Below, piece by piece: positions 31,901-43,400 of a stretch of DNA of 64,000 nucleotides; position 1 is the first letter of the stretch, and every line of letters begins with the position of its first letter. The DNA is from Hirundichthys speculiger. Taxonomy: Eukaryota > Chordata > Actinopteri > Beloniformes > Exocoetidae. Under the pieces are notes generated by a model that searched no databases, was not told where the DNA came from, and saw only the letters and a list, made by a program, of their open reading frames with translations. The position numbers and the translations under genes were made by a program. The DNA lies in NCBI GenBank assembly GCA_018398805.1, contig JAGFBZ010000689.1, forward strand, positions 143,245 to 207,244. Direction: 5' to 3'.

Positions 31901-32282
31901 TGCGCACCCGACCTCTATGGCTCCTCCTGCAGGTGGTGAGTCCACGGGAGTGGAGGCCCATGTTTCCCTTTCGGGCTGAGCCCGGCCGGGCCCCATGGGC
32001 AAAGGCCCGGCCACCAGGCGCTCGCCTCCGAGCCCCGCCTCCAGGCCTGGCTCCAGAGGGGGGCCCCGGTGACCCGCGTCCAGGCAAGGGAAACCTTGGT
32101 CCGTCAATTTTGTTCATCATAGAGGTCTGTGAGTCACTTTGTCTGGTCCCTCACCTAGAGACCTGTTTGCCATGGGAGACCCTTCCAGGGGCATAAAGCC
32201 CCTGACAACATAGCTCCTAGGATCACTGGGACACGCAAACCCCTCCACCACAATAAGGTGGTGACTCATGGAGGAGTACTCC
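28946..32282 (-). mobile_element. Rex3 (RTE-clade) LINE, full length with TSD
   Basis: 3337 bp between perfect copies of ATACTGTATATA (28934-28945 and 32283-32294), a 12-bp target-site duplication. The 3' end is CGGATAAGCGGAAGAAGACGG followed by a pentamer tail, (TACGG)4 on the minus strand. The 5' end carries GAGTCACCACCTTATTGTGG. The interval 29845-30305 contains sequences matching, as I recall them, the published Rex3 PCR primer sites (CGGTGACAAAGGGCAGCC and ACCACCACCCAGTCTGCCA), which fixes the family. Confidence 0.95.
28975..32120 (-). pseudogene. Rex3 endonuclease-reverse transcriptase
   Basis: Order on the minus strand: a Gly/Pro-rich leader, APE endonuclease start LALGTWNVTSLAGKEPEL with stops near 31765, then [19 protein letters not shown] and [19 protein letters not shown]-like (TDHHLVVGW), a linker, RT (APGVDEICPEFLRA, NYRGITLLSLPGKVYSGVLE, CGFRPSRGTVDQL, VDLEKAFDRVPR, VGLRQGCPLSPILF) and the tail YVPTLTYGHELWV, LRRVAGLSLRDRVRSS, RWLGHLVRMP, RPRGRPRTRWRDY. 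The catalytic FADD is FADN (codon 29752-29750). Several frameshifts separate the blocks. Inactive. Confidence 0.9.
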
Positions 32283-32746
32283 ATACTGTATATAAGCAGA
32301 AGGAAAGAAACTTACAGGGGACCAAAAGAGAAGCAAACATGGCCTGTGGGTTATTGGATGAAAATGATATTTATTGATGAATATTGAATCTGCATTTGGC
32401 AATGAGATAAAGCTACAAGTTGAGTTTGGTGCAGATTCAATCAAACATATAAAGGTGAGTGTCAGAAGAAAACCAGCACGTTGATGATACAGGGTTGCAT
32501 GTCAGGTAAAAGAGTAATTATTTATAGCTGATCTTAATTGCCAATGAATGTTTCCCTTGTATTAAGGTTCAGTAGAGATCTGACACAGTTTTATATTTTG
32601 TAATCAATTCCTCATTCATTAACTCTGTCATGAAAACATATATTTTGTAAATATTTTTGACTGATTATTTAGGAGGACTTTTAATCAGCCATGTCTCAGA
32701 CACAGAGAGCTCACTCAGCTTCGCTGCTGTGTGTACAATGTATAGA

Positions 32747-32803
32747 TGATATGTGTGTGTGTGTGTGTGAGTGGGTGTGTGTGGGTGTGTGTGTGTGTGT
32801 GTG
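32747..32803. repeat. (GT)n microsatellite
   Basis: About 57 bp of GT repeats with GAGTGG and GTGGG interruptions. Confidence 0.9.
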
Positions 32804-35505
32804 GTCAGGCAGAGCAGTATGCATCATCGTTTAATGATGGCTTAGGCACTGGTACATGTATACTCGACAAAGATGAATGATGCTCCAAACTCAGAAACTG
32901 CTGCTGTACGACACCCCCCTCCCCCCCACCCCCTTTCTTTCTCTGTCTCTCTCCTATTGTCTTTCTGAAGTCTACAGTTAGTAAGCTGAAGCATCTGGGG
33001 TCTACTGGGGCACAAAAGGGAAAGAGCAGAGCTGTAGGGGCTAAGTCTTTGATTTTGCTGTCATGGCTGCTTATAATGATTAATGCCTGGAGTTTGGGGC
33101 CACTGTGGAGCCCACAACCTCCTGCTCCTCTTTGTTCTGTAAACTGTGATCTCTGCAAATACACATGGACAAATACTTACTGTAAGAAAGAAAATGGTTT
33201 GGTGTTTTACAAGTTAGACAGGTGAGCTTGCTACAAGACAAAGAATATGTCTGTGTGACAGGATACATTCTGGAAATTACTGTTTAGGGAATTTTTATAG
33301 TCATATCTGACCACATGACTCTATACAATTATTTAGGACCAAGTCACAAATTAAAATAAAATTGATTTTATTTTGTAATATATTGAAATTTGGTGCTTTG
33401 ATTTTAAAATATGAAAATATGATCTACATAAACATTATTGTTAAGCCTTCCCCTCCGAGAAGGTTAAAAAGCTCAAGACAACACGGCACATTTAAAACTA
33501 CAATGTTGCTGCACTAGTGGCAGACAAGATGTTTATCTAGGAAATAACAACACCCTTACATCCAGCCATCTAACGCTAACCACATATTTTTTATGCCTAA
33601 CCCTATCCAACAGGAACTGACAGCAAAGTGGAAAAAGTCAGTAATGAGGAGAGAGTCCATGCTGTAATGTTCAACTCTTGTTGCAGCCCAGAGTATGTGC
33701 TATTTTTAAACTTTTAGAGCCTTTACTAAAACTTCTATGTCGAGTAACCATTACACTTTCTTATATGCTACATGTACTGGATTGTTGCAACATGTCATGA
33801 GTTCCACTTTTTAAGAACAGTTCACCTTAAACATATCATCTGACATAGTAGTATCAGTAATACAATATTTAGACAGCAACAGCCGATAAAGAATATACCT
33901 GCACATTGCGATAACAGAAGCAGGCAAATTAGGTGAAAATTAAATCAGACAATTCGGACTGGTGGGATATGAGACATGATGTTTTTGGAATTGTTAAAAC
34001 AGGAAAATAGCTCACGTTTAATATACTGCAATGACATTGAAATCTACCATGTTTCAATGTCATTGCTGTGACTTAGATGATTCTATGTGAATGTAAATTT
34101 GTTTGTAAGTGAAATTTTAGACCAAAAGTTCAGATTACAAAATGCAAATCTAAATGTAGGAGTGGAATTGGCGTTGGGTATACAAATACCATTTGGGGAA
34201 AATGGGTAAACATTTTAGCCTAATTATAAATTTGAAAGCATTTTTAACAGCGCTGACCCCCAGACAGGTCTTTAAAAATTAAATCAATCCAGCCAGAATG
34301 CTTTGTTTGGATGAACAGTGCTGTCTCATTGTGACTGGCAAAAACCCAACAAGCAGTTTCCCCACCTTTCAGCCTGTCTGTAATAAAGATCACAGACCAC
34401 CAGATTTCCTGTTCGGCTGAGAATACCTTGCCATTTCATCTGGTATTAGGTACCTTTATAGGCTTTAATATCTGCTCTTCACTTCTCTGTAACTCTCATG
34501 GCCTCCTCTGATCACTGGTCGCAAAGATGGAGGAAGAAAGGACAAGCTTATAGGGGGAGTCGGGTACTGAATGGATGGATGGTAACGATGGAAGGAGATG
34601 ATGGAAAGGATAAGAAAATGTATGTAAACATGCACCTATCTGCTTTTTAGTATGAACATAAACCACATGAGCACATACATTTTGAGAATATTTGAGAATA
34701 TTTAATAAACGTGATATAATATGATAGTTTTCATACTGTATTTCATCCAAAGTCAAAGAAGGGAAATAAGTTCAGTTTTGACCTGACAGTATGGCTGTTT
34801 TTATCATTTATTTACTGCTTTCAATAGTAAAGCATGACAGTGTCATTATTTCTTGTTTTTGTTATGTTATTTTATTTATCATCTATTTAGCATTCGTGCA
34901 CTGTAGAAGGCAATGAAGATTTTTTTTTTTTCTGTTTCATTGTGATATTTTTTTCTTTTTTTTACATATTATTGTTTTTTGTTGTTATTGATCAGGGAAA
35001 GAATAAACAATAATGAAGTTTTCAGAGGTAAAAAGGAAAAACTAGTACTTTGATTATTGTATGAAGTAGCAGTGCTGTATGATATCCAGGAAGCTGCTGG
35101 TCAGCTGATCATAACATCTGACATAACAACTGTTTGTGTGTGCACACATACATTTGCATGCAGGTGGATAGGACTGCGTGTGGTAGTGAAGACCACTGGG
35201 TATGATTAGTATTCCCTCTATGCATTAATGTCTAAAAAGGCTCAATATGCAGCTGGGGATAAAAGAGCTGGGTGGTGATGATAAAACCACGTACATAACA
35301 CCCTTCTGTTGGTTGCCTACACACTGCTGATTATAAAGTTTGCATGCTTTTATTTCCTTTCTCACATCAAGACGGTGTTTAAATGCAGTTTATTAAAGGC
35401 GTGATTTTTTTGATTTTGGTACTGTACTTGTGGTCATCTTCACTGTGTTGAACAAAGGCCTAATCCTGCAAAGGTGATGCATGTAGGAAATTCTCTTAAA
35501 ATTAG
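32804..35505. other. No gene recognised
   Basis: About 2.7 kb. Holds a C-rich patch (32908-32932) and T-rich tracts (34920-34980), otherwise AT-rich. Frames at 32805-33164 and 34496-34756 on the minus strand show no domain. Confidence 0.45.
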
Positions 35506-35950
35506 GACTGTCCCGATACAATATTTTCACTTCCAATACGATACCGATACTCCTAAGGGCTTTAGGCTTGTAGTTGGTGATCTGCCTAAGCCCTTTCCAG
35601 ACAGACGCAGAGTCGTTAGCTGAGAACTGGTGTTGGAGCTTCTCAGAGTACAGTCGTTTAGCTTCTCTCACCGCCTTGCTAAACTTGTATTTTGCCTCTC
35701 TGAATCTATCTTTGTCCCCACTCCTGAAGGCCTCTTCCTTTGCCAACCTTAGCTGTCTGAGTTTGGCTGTGAACCAGGGTTTGTCGTTGTTGTAACTCAC
35801 CCCGGTGCGTGATGGGACACAACAGTCTTCATAGAAGTTGATGTATGACGTCACAGCCTCTGTGTACTCATCCAGATTTACATGACATCCGATATAATTT
35901 AATATAATAATCCAATATAATCTGGTTGATATCGGACCGAAATCAATAGT
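35506..35950. mobile_element. hAT-like end split by a LINE fragment
   Basis: 35506-35550 begins GGACTGTCCCGATACAATAT and repeats CGATACCGATACT, and 35920-35945 has GATATCGGACCGAAATC. These are the subterminal style of ATCGGGACAG-ended hAT elements. The middle (35553-35880) is LINE sequence. No TSD identified. Confidence 0.45.
35553..35880 (-). mobile_element. LINE linker-region fragment
   Basis: Minus strand encodes NLDEYTEAVTSYINFYEDC, then CVPSRTGVSYNNDKPWFTAK, LRQLRLAKEEAFRSGDKDR, SKAVREAKRLYSEKLQ and SVWKGLRQITNYK. This is the endonuclease-to-RT linker of a jockey-type fish LINE, in frame throughout, so the fragment is fairly young. A TGACGTCA occurs within it and is coding-derived. Confidence 0.7.
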
Positions 35951-36149
35951 AAATAGTATAGTAAGTAGTAAATCAATAGTAAACTGAATTATATAATAGT
36001 GGACATGGCGGAGTGTATAATATAATATATGTATAATAATAATGTCACCTTGAGACCAGCACTCCCTTGCTTTGCCTGTGACCATAATAAATGCTCTGTT
36101 TCTGAACCAAAGATTTATCTGGTCCATTCTTGAGCTTCCAACAAAAGAT

Positions 36150-37290
36150 TCGGGCTAACAGTGAGGTATTTATATTCCTCTACCACCTCTACTTCTTCTC
36201 CCATGATGTAAATGGTTTTGGACTTAATCCTGGTCCTCCTAAAATCATCTCCTTTGTTTTGTTCACATTCGAGATGAGATGATTGTTACCATACCACAAA
36301 GCGGTCCACCAGTTCTCTGTACAGTCTATTGTCCATCACTGATACACTCCACAACTGCAGAGTCATCTGAGCACTTCTGCTGATGACAGGACTATCATTG
36401 TTACTGGAAGTCTGAGGTGTACAGAGTGAAGAGGATGGTGGCGGTACAGTCCCCTGGTGCTCCTGTCCTGCTGACCACCTGCTCAGACACAAAACCATTC
36501 AGTCTCATAAACCGGTCTTTGTCAGGTTGTGAGTAATTCAGGTGATTGTGGAGGCATTTTCCTCTGTTTTCTGGAGTTTCTTAGACAGTGGGGTGTTTTG
36601 TCCAGATGGCGTGCTATATCCAGATGACTGTGGGTTTGTTGAAGCTGGTGTATGATGTTGTCTTCAACAACAAATCCACAACTGCAGTGGGTCCTGGAAT
36701 GTGCTTGTTTGCTTATTTGAGAGGGTCAATAAGTCACTTTGGTACTGTAACAATGCAAAATGTCTTCCAAAGCACTAGAACCTTCTCCTGGCTGATGTTG
36801 AAGATTTGACCTCTGATGTGGTTGGAGTTAATGATTTAGCAACAGCAAGATCCATGACTGAGGTGGATGTTGAGACAGTTGAGATGTGACAGTGTGGGCC
36901 AAAGGAGGTGGGTGTGAGGTCTGTTGCCAAAGGGGGATGCTAAGCTTGTCTCTGAACTGAACCTGTTGAAGAATGAGTTTGGTTCATTGGCTCTGTTGAG
37001 ACCTCATTCTATCTGATCTTCCTTCTCCTTAAAGCCTGTGATCTTCTTCTTCCCTGACCATCCCATCCTCTGATCCTGTTGTTCAGCTGGAGCTTGTTCT
37101 CCAGCTTTCTCCTGTACACCTTCTTATTAACTCTAATGTTGACTTTTTGTTGTTTTTTTTACTTACCATAATAATTCCATGCCCTCGTCCCATGGTCTCC
37201 TGCTATCCTTCCAGTCTTGGTGGCCATCTCTCTGAACAAGGTGATAAGTTTAGGTGTGTGTCTATCCAGCTCCTTGTAGAATTGATGGCA
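36150..37290 (-). mobile_element. Decayed LINE relics, antisense
   Basis: The minus strand has degraded RT C-terminal segments: SNVNKTKEMI-like near 36265, YRELVDRF near 36310, CSCGVYQ-like near 36350. Further right it has linker-type sequence (KKVYRRKLENKLQLNNRIRG-like near 37085-37130). The order suggests one old antisense LINE with rearrangement, or two. Confidence 0.45.
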
Positions 37291-38610
37291 AAAGGTTCTA
37301 TTGTTGATTCGTTGAATCCTGCAAACACCTGTACATGGACAGAATTACACAGAAATGTAAAGAGATTAATTAGGAACAGAATAATTAATCAATTTTAAGA
37401 TGTTTTCATTTGGCAGGTAGCAAAACCAAGGTTAATTCCAAGAGATGATTCAGAACCACAGTCAAAATAGAAAGTTAATTGTCATTCTCTAAAAACAGGC
37501 TGTAGGACATATAACATTTGTATACTTTGTTTACTACAAATGGCAAAAATATGTCACAGCATGATGCATTATCAACTTTTGCATCAGCCATTTGCTTTTT
37601 GGTGAATTTTTGAAAATTCTGATTTTTAAAGCAGTCATTTAAATATTGGAAAAATCAAAATAGACATATTCAAAGTGGGCACTTTTAAGATTAATGATGA
37701 TTAATTGTTCAACAGGGAGAACAGTAAAAATTAAGAGTGAATATAGAGATAAACGTTTAACTTATTCATTCATTCATTTCTACACTAGTTATTGTAAAAA
37801 ATTAAAATGTTAAAAGAGAAGAAAGTTAGTTATTAAGAAGCAAAGCATCAAAGTTGTGTGCTTATAGATCTGCTCTTTCTGTTGTTGTTTTTAATAAAAT
37901 ATCAATAAAGGGTTCAAGTGATTAAACTTTTTTCTGTGGACCTCACAGTTGAGTTTAAACAATATCTCAAGAAATAGAATGACTGTGGAAACACAACATT
38001 AAACACATTATTAATAATACTCTTTTATAATACATCCTACCTTAACTGTTAAAACATGTTGCCATTCCGACGGCCCGCCTGCGGGCCATCTGACCGTAAT
38101 TTCCAAAACTAAACTGTAATTTACACAGCTCATACGTTACATGAGGTAGTCATGCGACATATCTTTGGAAAACTAAGATTCTTGTGATTCAATCGATGCA
38201 AACCATTTCAGGGTATAATCATATCAGCAGGTACAATCAACACCTGTGTCACACCACAAACAAACAAAGAAACAGTTACAAAATTGACACAACTTACCAA
38301 TTGAAGCCTTATAGAAGTCGTCCGATCAAAAATATTCCCACAAAAATGGTCTGGTTACATTCACAAAGGTCCAGTCGATCCAATTCAGTAAAGTATTTAG
38401 TCCAAAATGCATTACTATACCAGTACGTATCCACAAACAGCCGCTGCATCATTTAAAAATTCGACGGTCGAACTTCCGGGTTTTGTTCGCTGTGACTCGC
38501 TGTTTGCGTGTTTCATAATCGATTCTTTGGTTTTAAAATGGTGGGTGGAAGCTGATGTTTAGATTGACACCTAATACGGCCATATAGCAGCTTCCCTGTC
38601 CTGTCCACTA
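37291..38610. other. No gene recognised
   Basis: AT-rich. A short GC palindrome CGGCCCGCCTGCGGGCC lies at 38080-38096. No coding fragment. Confidence 0.4.
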
Positions 38611-38976
38611 GAGGTGGGCGTATTGATCCAAATATCGATAATATCAATCCCAACACTGGTATTGATATCGAACGATACTCATGTAAAAAGATCGATACTC
38701 AAGCTTTTTTCTCTCCCACAAGCACTGACTGAGTGCGACTTCATCGAGGTCTGTGTGTGACATGCTGTTCCTGTGTCGTCCTCCCCCTCCCCCCTCGTCT
38801 CGTCTTTTGACATTGCATCGTCACGTGGCTCAGCGGCGCCAGCCAAACAATCATGCAGGTAGACTCAGCCTGGCCCCCCTCCCACTAAGCGCTCTCTCTC
38901 CCGCCTTTGTCAACACACACACACCTCACGGAGAGAGAAAGAAAAAAGAAGTGCGGTTTGGCTGTATTTTGATACA
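38611..38976 (+). mobile_element. hAT-like left end fragment
   Basis: Begins AGAGGTGGGCGTATTGATCC, followed by ATATCGATA repeats and a CT/CpG-containing 5' UTR-like stretch. This is the style of AGAGGTGGGCG-ended hAT elements with BED-finger transposases. The right part is replaced by a Tc1-like element. Confidence 0.45.
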
Positions 38977-38979
38977 GTA

Positions 38980-40394
38980 AACAAGTCCCCTTGAGTTAAT
39001 ACTTTGTAGCACCACTTTTTGCTGCAGTTCCAGCTGCAAGTCTCTTGGGGTTTGTCTCTATCAGTTTTGCACATCGAGAGACTGAAATTCCTGCCCATTC
39101 TTTCTTGCAAAACAGCTGGAGCTCAGTGAGGTTGGATGGAGAGCGTTTGTGAACAGCAGCCTTCAGCTCTTTCCACAGATTCTGGATTGGATTCAGGTCT
39201 GGACTTTGACTTGGCCGTTCTAACACCTGGATACATTTATTTGTGAACCGTTCCATTGTAGATTTGTTTTTATGTTTTGGATCATTGTCCTGTTGGAAGA
39301 TAAATCTCCGTCCCAGTCTCAGGTCTTCTGCAGACTCCAACAGGTTTTCTTCCAGAATGCTCCTGTATTTGGCTCCATCCATCTTCCCATCAGTTTTAAC
39401 CATCTTCCCTGTCCCTGCTGAAGAAAAGCAGGCCCAAACCATGATGCTGCCACCACCATGTTTGACAGTGGGGATGGTGTGTTCAGGGTGATGAGCTGTG
39501 TTGCTTTTACTCCAAACATATTGTTTTGCATTGTGGCCAAAAAGTTTGGTTTTGGTTTCATCTGACCAGAGCTCCTTCTTCCACATGTTTGGTGTGTCTC
39601 CCTGGTGGCTTGTGACTTTAAACAATACTTTTTATGGATATCTTTGAGAAATGTCTTTCTTCTTGTCACTCTTCCATAAAGGCCAGATTTGTTCAGTGTA
39701 GGACTGATTGTTGTCCTCTGGACAGACTCTCCCACCTCAGCTGTAGATCAGTTCATCCAGAGTGATCATGGGCCTCTTGGCTGCATCTCTGATCAGTCTT
39801 CTCCTTGTTCCAGATGAAAGTTTAGAGGGACGGCCGAGTTTTGGTAGATTTGCAGTGGTCTGATCCTCCTTCCATTTTAATCTGATTGCTTGCTCAGTGC
39901 TCCTTGAGATGTTTAAAGCTTGGGAAATCTTATTGTATCCACATCCATCTTTAAACTTCTCCACAACAGTATCTGGGACCTGCCTGGTGTGTTCCTTGGT
40001 CTTCATGATGCTCTCTGAGCTTTAACCAGAATCCTGAGACTATCACAGAGCAGGTGCATTTATACGGAGACTTGATTACACACAGGTGGATTCTATTGAT
40101 CATTATCAGTCATTCAGGACAACATTGGATCATTCAGAGATCCTAACTGAACTTCTGGAGTCAGTTTGATGCATTGAAAGTAAAGGGGCCGAATAATATT
40201 ACACACCCCACTTTTCTTTTTTTCCGTTTTTTTGTTAAAGTTCAAAATATCCAACAAATTTTGTTCCACTTCACGATTGTGTCCCACTTGTTGTTGATTC
40301 TTGACAAAAAATTAAAATTTTATATCTATGTATGAACCCTGAAATGTGGCAAAAGGTTGAAAAGTTCAAGCGGGCTGAATACTTTTGCAAGGCA
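38980..40394 (-). mobile_element. Tc1-like transposon lacking one end
   Basis: The right end (from 40394 leftward) reads CAGTGCCTTGCAAAAGTATT, followed by TA, a canonical Tc1-like terminus with an inner repeat near 40185-40210 (GGGGTGTGTAATATTATTCG on the minus strand). The transposase occupies the body. The left terminal repeat is missing: sequence departs right after the stop codon, at ACTCAAGGGGACTTG (about 38981). Confidence 0.88.
38996..40006 (-). pseudogene. Tc1-like transposase (catalytic Glu changed to Gln)
   Basis: N-terminal paired-type HTH from MKTKEHTRQVPDTVVEKFKD through RRLIRDAAKRPMITLDEL. A stop and frame changes follow (39737, about 39625). The catalytic part has LWSDETKTKLFG (first Asp), FIFQQDNDPKHKN (second Asp) and SPDLNPIQNLWKELK, where the third acidic residue of the DD34E triad is Gln instead of Glu. 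The C-terminus ends SGATKY and stop at 38996. Dead by both frameshift and catalytic substitution. Confidence 0.88.
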
Positions 40395-41839
40395 CTGTAT
40401 ATCTCTTCATTTCTTTTCTTTTCCGCAGTTTCTGGTGGACAGAAATTTGACTCTGTCCAAGATCAAAACTGATGCAGCTCCTATCTTATTCTGCCATGAA
40501 GGATTTGGTGAGAGTACATATCCGTTAATAAAGTGTTGGTTGAAAGGAGTCAGTGACCCATGTGGCACTCATTAGTCCCATAGTGGGATTGGCCACTTGT
40601 CCTGGGAGTTCTCCAGTCAGCCCCCCTTTTGAACCATTGGCTGAGACCTCTCTCAGATTTTTTTTATCTCTCAAAACAGCAATTCTCAGCTAAGGAGAGT
40701 GAGTGATCTGTGTGTGCACTCTCTGTGCTCCATCATGGCTTTCAATCTAAGGTGATGGGAGCACAGTGACTTTGAGAGCAAACCCAACATTAATGCCCAA
40801 GACTATAACATCCTCTTATAAATCCAGGGCTACTAACCTGGTGGGTGACTTTCTTCCTCCTTACGAGATCAGAAGAACAGAACAGAGAACAGACGCTAAA
40901 TCTCACCTCTACTGTCCAGTGCATGCTTATGTTTCAGTAGTGCCACGCACATCTTACACAAAAACAAAAAACACACAATTGTATGTATATTACAGAGAGC
41001 AGTCTAAAGGAAAGCCCCTGTCAGAACATTGGGTCTATCATTGGTGATGTGTTGCCATCTCTGAGCCTTATAATGTAGATGGGCTTAGGCCTCTGTGTGA
41101 CCTCTGTGTGTATTCTAGCAGACCCACAGCTCTTTTCAGTGTCCTGTCAGTGGAGGATATCTGAAAAGCAGCATTGTGAGCTTATTTGTGTGACTTCATC
41201 TGTTTTTTTTTTTGTTTGTTTTTTTTACTTACAGGATAAATCTAACCATTCTTTTACTCAGTGCGTTCAGTGTGCTCTGATATTACTTGCAAACCCACAC
41301 ATGCTCGGCTTTGGCTGTGTCAGTTACAGAGTTTGAATCTCACATCTGCACACTGAGGTTTTTCTTTCTTTCTTTTTTCTTTTTTAATCTTCTGCCTGTC
41401 TATTCAGACAGTTTGAACAGGACTTGCTTTGTGGCAGGAATTGTATTTTCTTATGCCTTGTGGTGTTATCTGATGTGTGTCTGTGAGCTGGTTTAGTGGT
41501 GCTTTTGAATTCTGATAGGTCCGGTACTGAGCACATCCAGATTTGCCCTTATCCCAACAGTGACATCTCTGAAAGGGCAGAGAATATACAAAATAGAGCG
41601 TTGACTGTGTATTTTAATCCCAGATTCTATAAGCATAGGTTTAGCCTTCAAAGATGGAGGCTCCACTGGCCCCACCTGTGTCAGTTGAAGAAAAAGCTGT
41701 GCAATTGGGAGCAGAACACAGGCCATGCACTGTATTTATACTTCATAGGTGGACCTAAATTGGGCCAGTACACAAGGTGTGAAAGAATTCTTCGGGACTC
41801 CATATTTGCTGCTATCTGATATGCCAATATTTTTTAAAC
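40395..41839. other. No gene recognised
   Basis: A TTTCTTTTCCGCAG acceptor-like string ends at 40431, but the following frame has no recognisable domain. The region resembles intronic or intergenic sequence with T-rich tracts. Confidence 0.4.
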
Positions 41840-42109
41840 AAATTTCTGTGCAGCTCAAATGAGCTTCCTTCGCAGGGTGGCCGGGCTCTCCCTTAGAGAT
41901 AGGGTGAGAAGCTCGGTCATCCGGGAGGGGCTCAGAGTAGAACCGCTGCTCCTCCGCATCGAGAGGAGCCAGATGAGGTGGCTCGGGCATCTGGTTAGGA
42001 TGCCTCCTGGGCGCCTCCCTGGTGAGGTGTTCCGGGCACGGCCCACTGGGAGGAGACCCCGGGGAAGACCCAGGACACGCTGGAGGGACTATGGGCCCTA
42101 TCTTGCACC

Positions 42110-42142
42110 TCCCAATACCCAATACCCAATACCCAATACCCA
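42110..42142. repeat. (CCCAATA)n short tandem repeat
   Basis: Four to five heptamers of CCCAATA just inside the left end of the GGGCCC element. A related CCCAATACC occurs just inside the right end (about 43797), so it belongs to the terminal structure. Confidence 0.7.
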
Positions 42143-42274
42143 TTACCTGCAAATCTCAGATTTAGGAGCCTCTGCCAACCGAAATGCAATCTTCCACCTC
42201 CCAAAACCTGTTACCCATTTTGCCGTCTCCCTTAAGCACATTGTGGGCGTGGCAATGGGCGTGTCTCCTGCGCT

Positions 42275-42349
42275 TTCCACGAATTCGGTATCTTGCGGTA
42301 CTGGTAAATCTGCGAGACACCAGTACCGCAAGATACCGAGTTTGTGGAA
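42275..42349. repeat. Long hairpin, 31-bp arms, 13-nt loop
   Basis: Arms 42275-42305 and 42319-42349 pair with about three mismatches. The core GGTATCTTGCGGTACTGGT pairs perfectly with ACCAGTACCGCAAGATACC. It lies in the left half of the GGGCCC element. Confidence 0.85.
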
Positions 42350-42639
42350 CGCGCAACTGGCATGTCGGCGTGTAAAAGAGCGCGTCCAAAACCTGTCATT
42401 GCGCGTCCACCCAGTCACATGTGGACTGCACAACCGGCTCTACCTCTCGATTATGCATCACTGTATTACTTTCATATGTTATTATTCTCTAAAGGGCAGA
42501 TGATTTCTGTACAGCTGTGACATGATCTCATTCAGATGTTTGCTGTGGAGGAAACGAGGAGATCACAGAACTCTGTTGTGAAAAAAGCACCGCTTCCAGC
42601 GGCTATGCGTCTTGGCACAGCTGTGCGTCTTTGCGCAGG

Positions 42640-43400
42640 GGATGTGTTCGAGATAACTCAAAAAGTTATGGACGGATTTTGATGACATTTTCAGGAGTTG
42701 TCAGAAATGTGATAAGGAAGAACTGATTTTATTTTGGGTGTGATCCGGAAGAAATCCTGGATTCTGGATCACTTTCAAATTTTCGATAATATTGCACTGT
42801 TTAGTTGTTTCTTGAACCCTAAAGCAACCACAATGGAGACAGGAAGGGAGTTCTGAAATTTTAAGAGTTTAATTCTCTCAGATGTAAAAAAGGAGGATTC
42901 GAGGGTTGGCAGCCAAACCAACAATCCAGGGGACGACGAAGGCAAGGAGGTGGCACTGCGAATGGCTGGATCAGGCGTTTCTGTGGGAAGATCTGGAGAC
43001 GAGTCTGGTTGAATGATGACTGAATAGGTACAGGTGTACAGTGCCACACCTGGGCTGCTCGTCGGATGGGAAGGTGAAACATAGGTGGATCTGAGTGTCT
43101 ATGTAGAGGATTGCAGGTGGAGCAGTGGGTTGTGCGCAGGAGCCCCAGAGGTGGACTGTAACACGCGCTCAATGGGGCCGGAAATTTTGTTTCTCAACAT
43201 CTCCGATAATTATTGCCCACAGCTCATTAAATTTCACTCAGGTATTGACACTGAAAACCTCTATAAATTTCAGAGGCTGATCCGGATCTGATCCAGAAGG
43301 CGGGTTTTATCGCAATCTGTAAATCGCTGTATGGGAGAACTGTTGTGCTTGGCGGAGGTCTGCGTTCTCTGAGTGCTTTTCTAGTTAAGAAATGCTTTCC
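42640..43400. repeat. Inner interspersed repeat (GGCGGAGGTCTGCG type)
   Basis: Opens near AGTTATGGACGGATTTTGAT and closes with CTTGGCGGAGGTCTGCGTTC...GTGCTTTTCTAGTT. Both are signature strings of a non-autonomous repeat widespread in animal genomes, which I cannot name. Its centre (about 42790-43190) is unrelated sequence. It is nested inside the GGGCCC element. Confidence 0.5.

Noticed and set aside
29112..32196. Plus-strand open frames across the 28.9-32.3 kb interval
   Set aside because: They are antisense shadows of the GC-rich Rex3 element and show no domains of their own.
35842..35851. TGACGTCA at about 35845 as a promoter element
   Set aside because: It falls within LINE coding sequence and is explained by the protein it encodes.
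35393..36127. 244-codon minus frame as one gene
   Set aside because: Only 35553-35880 matches a LINE linker. The rest is unrelated AT-rich sequence and hAT ends that happen to be open.
42110..42142. (CCCAATA)n as telomeric or satellite DNA
   Set aside because: Four to five units only, mirrored near the other end of the same DNA transposon. It is part of that element.
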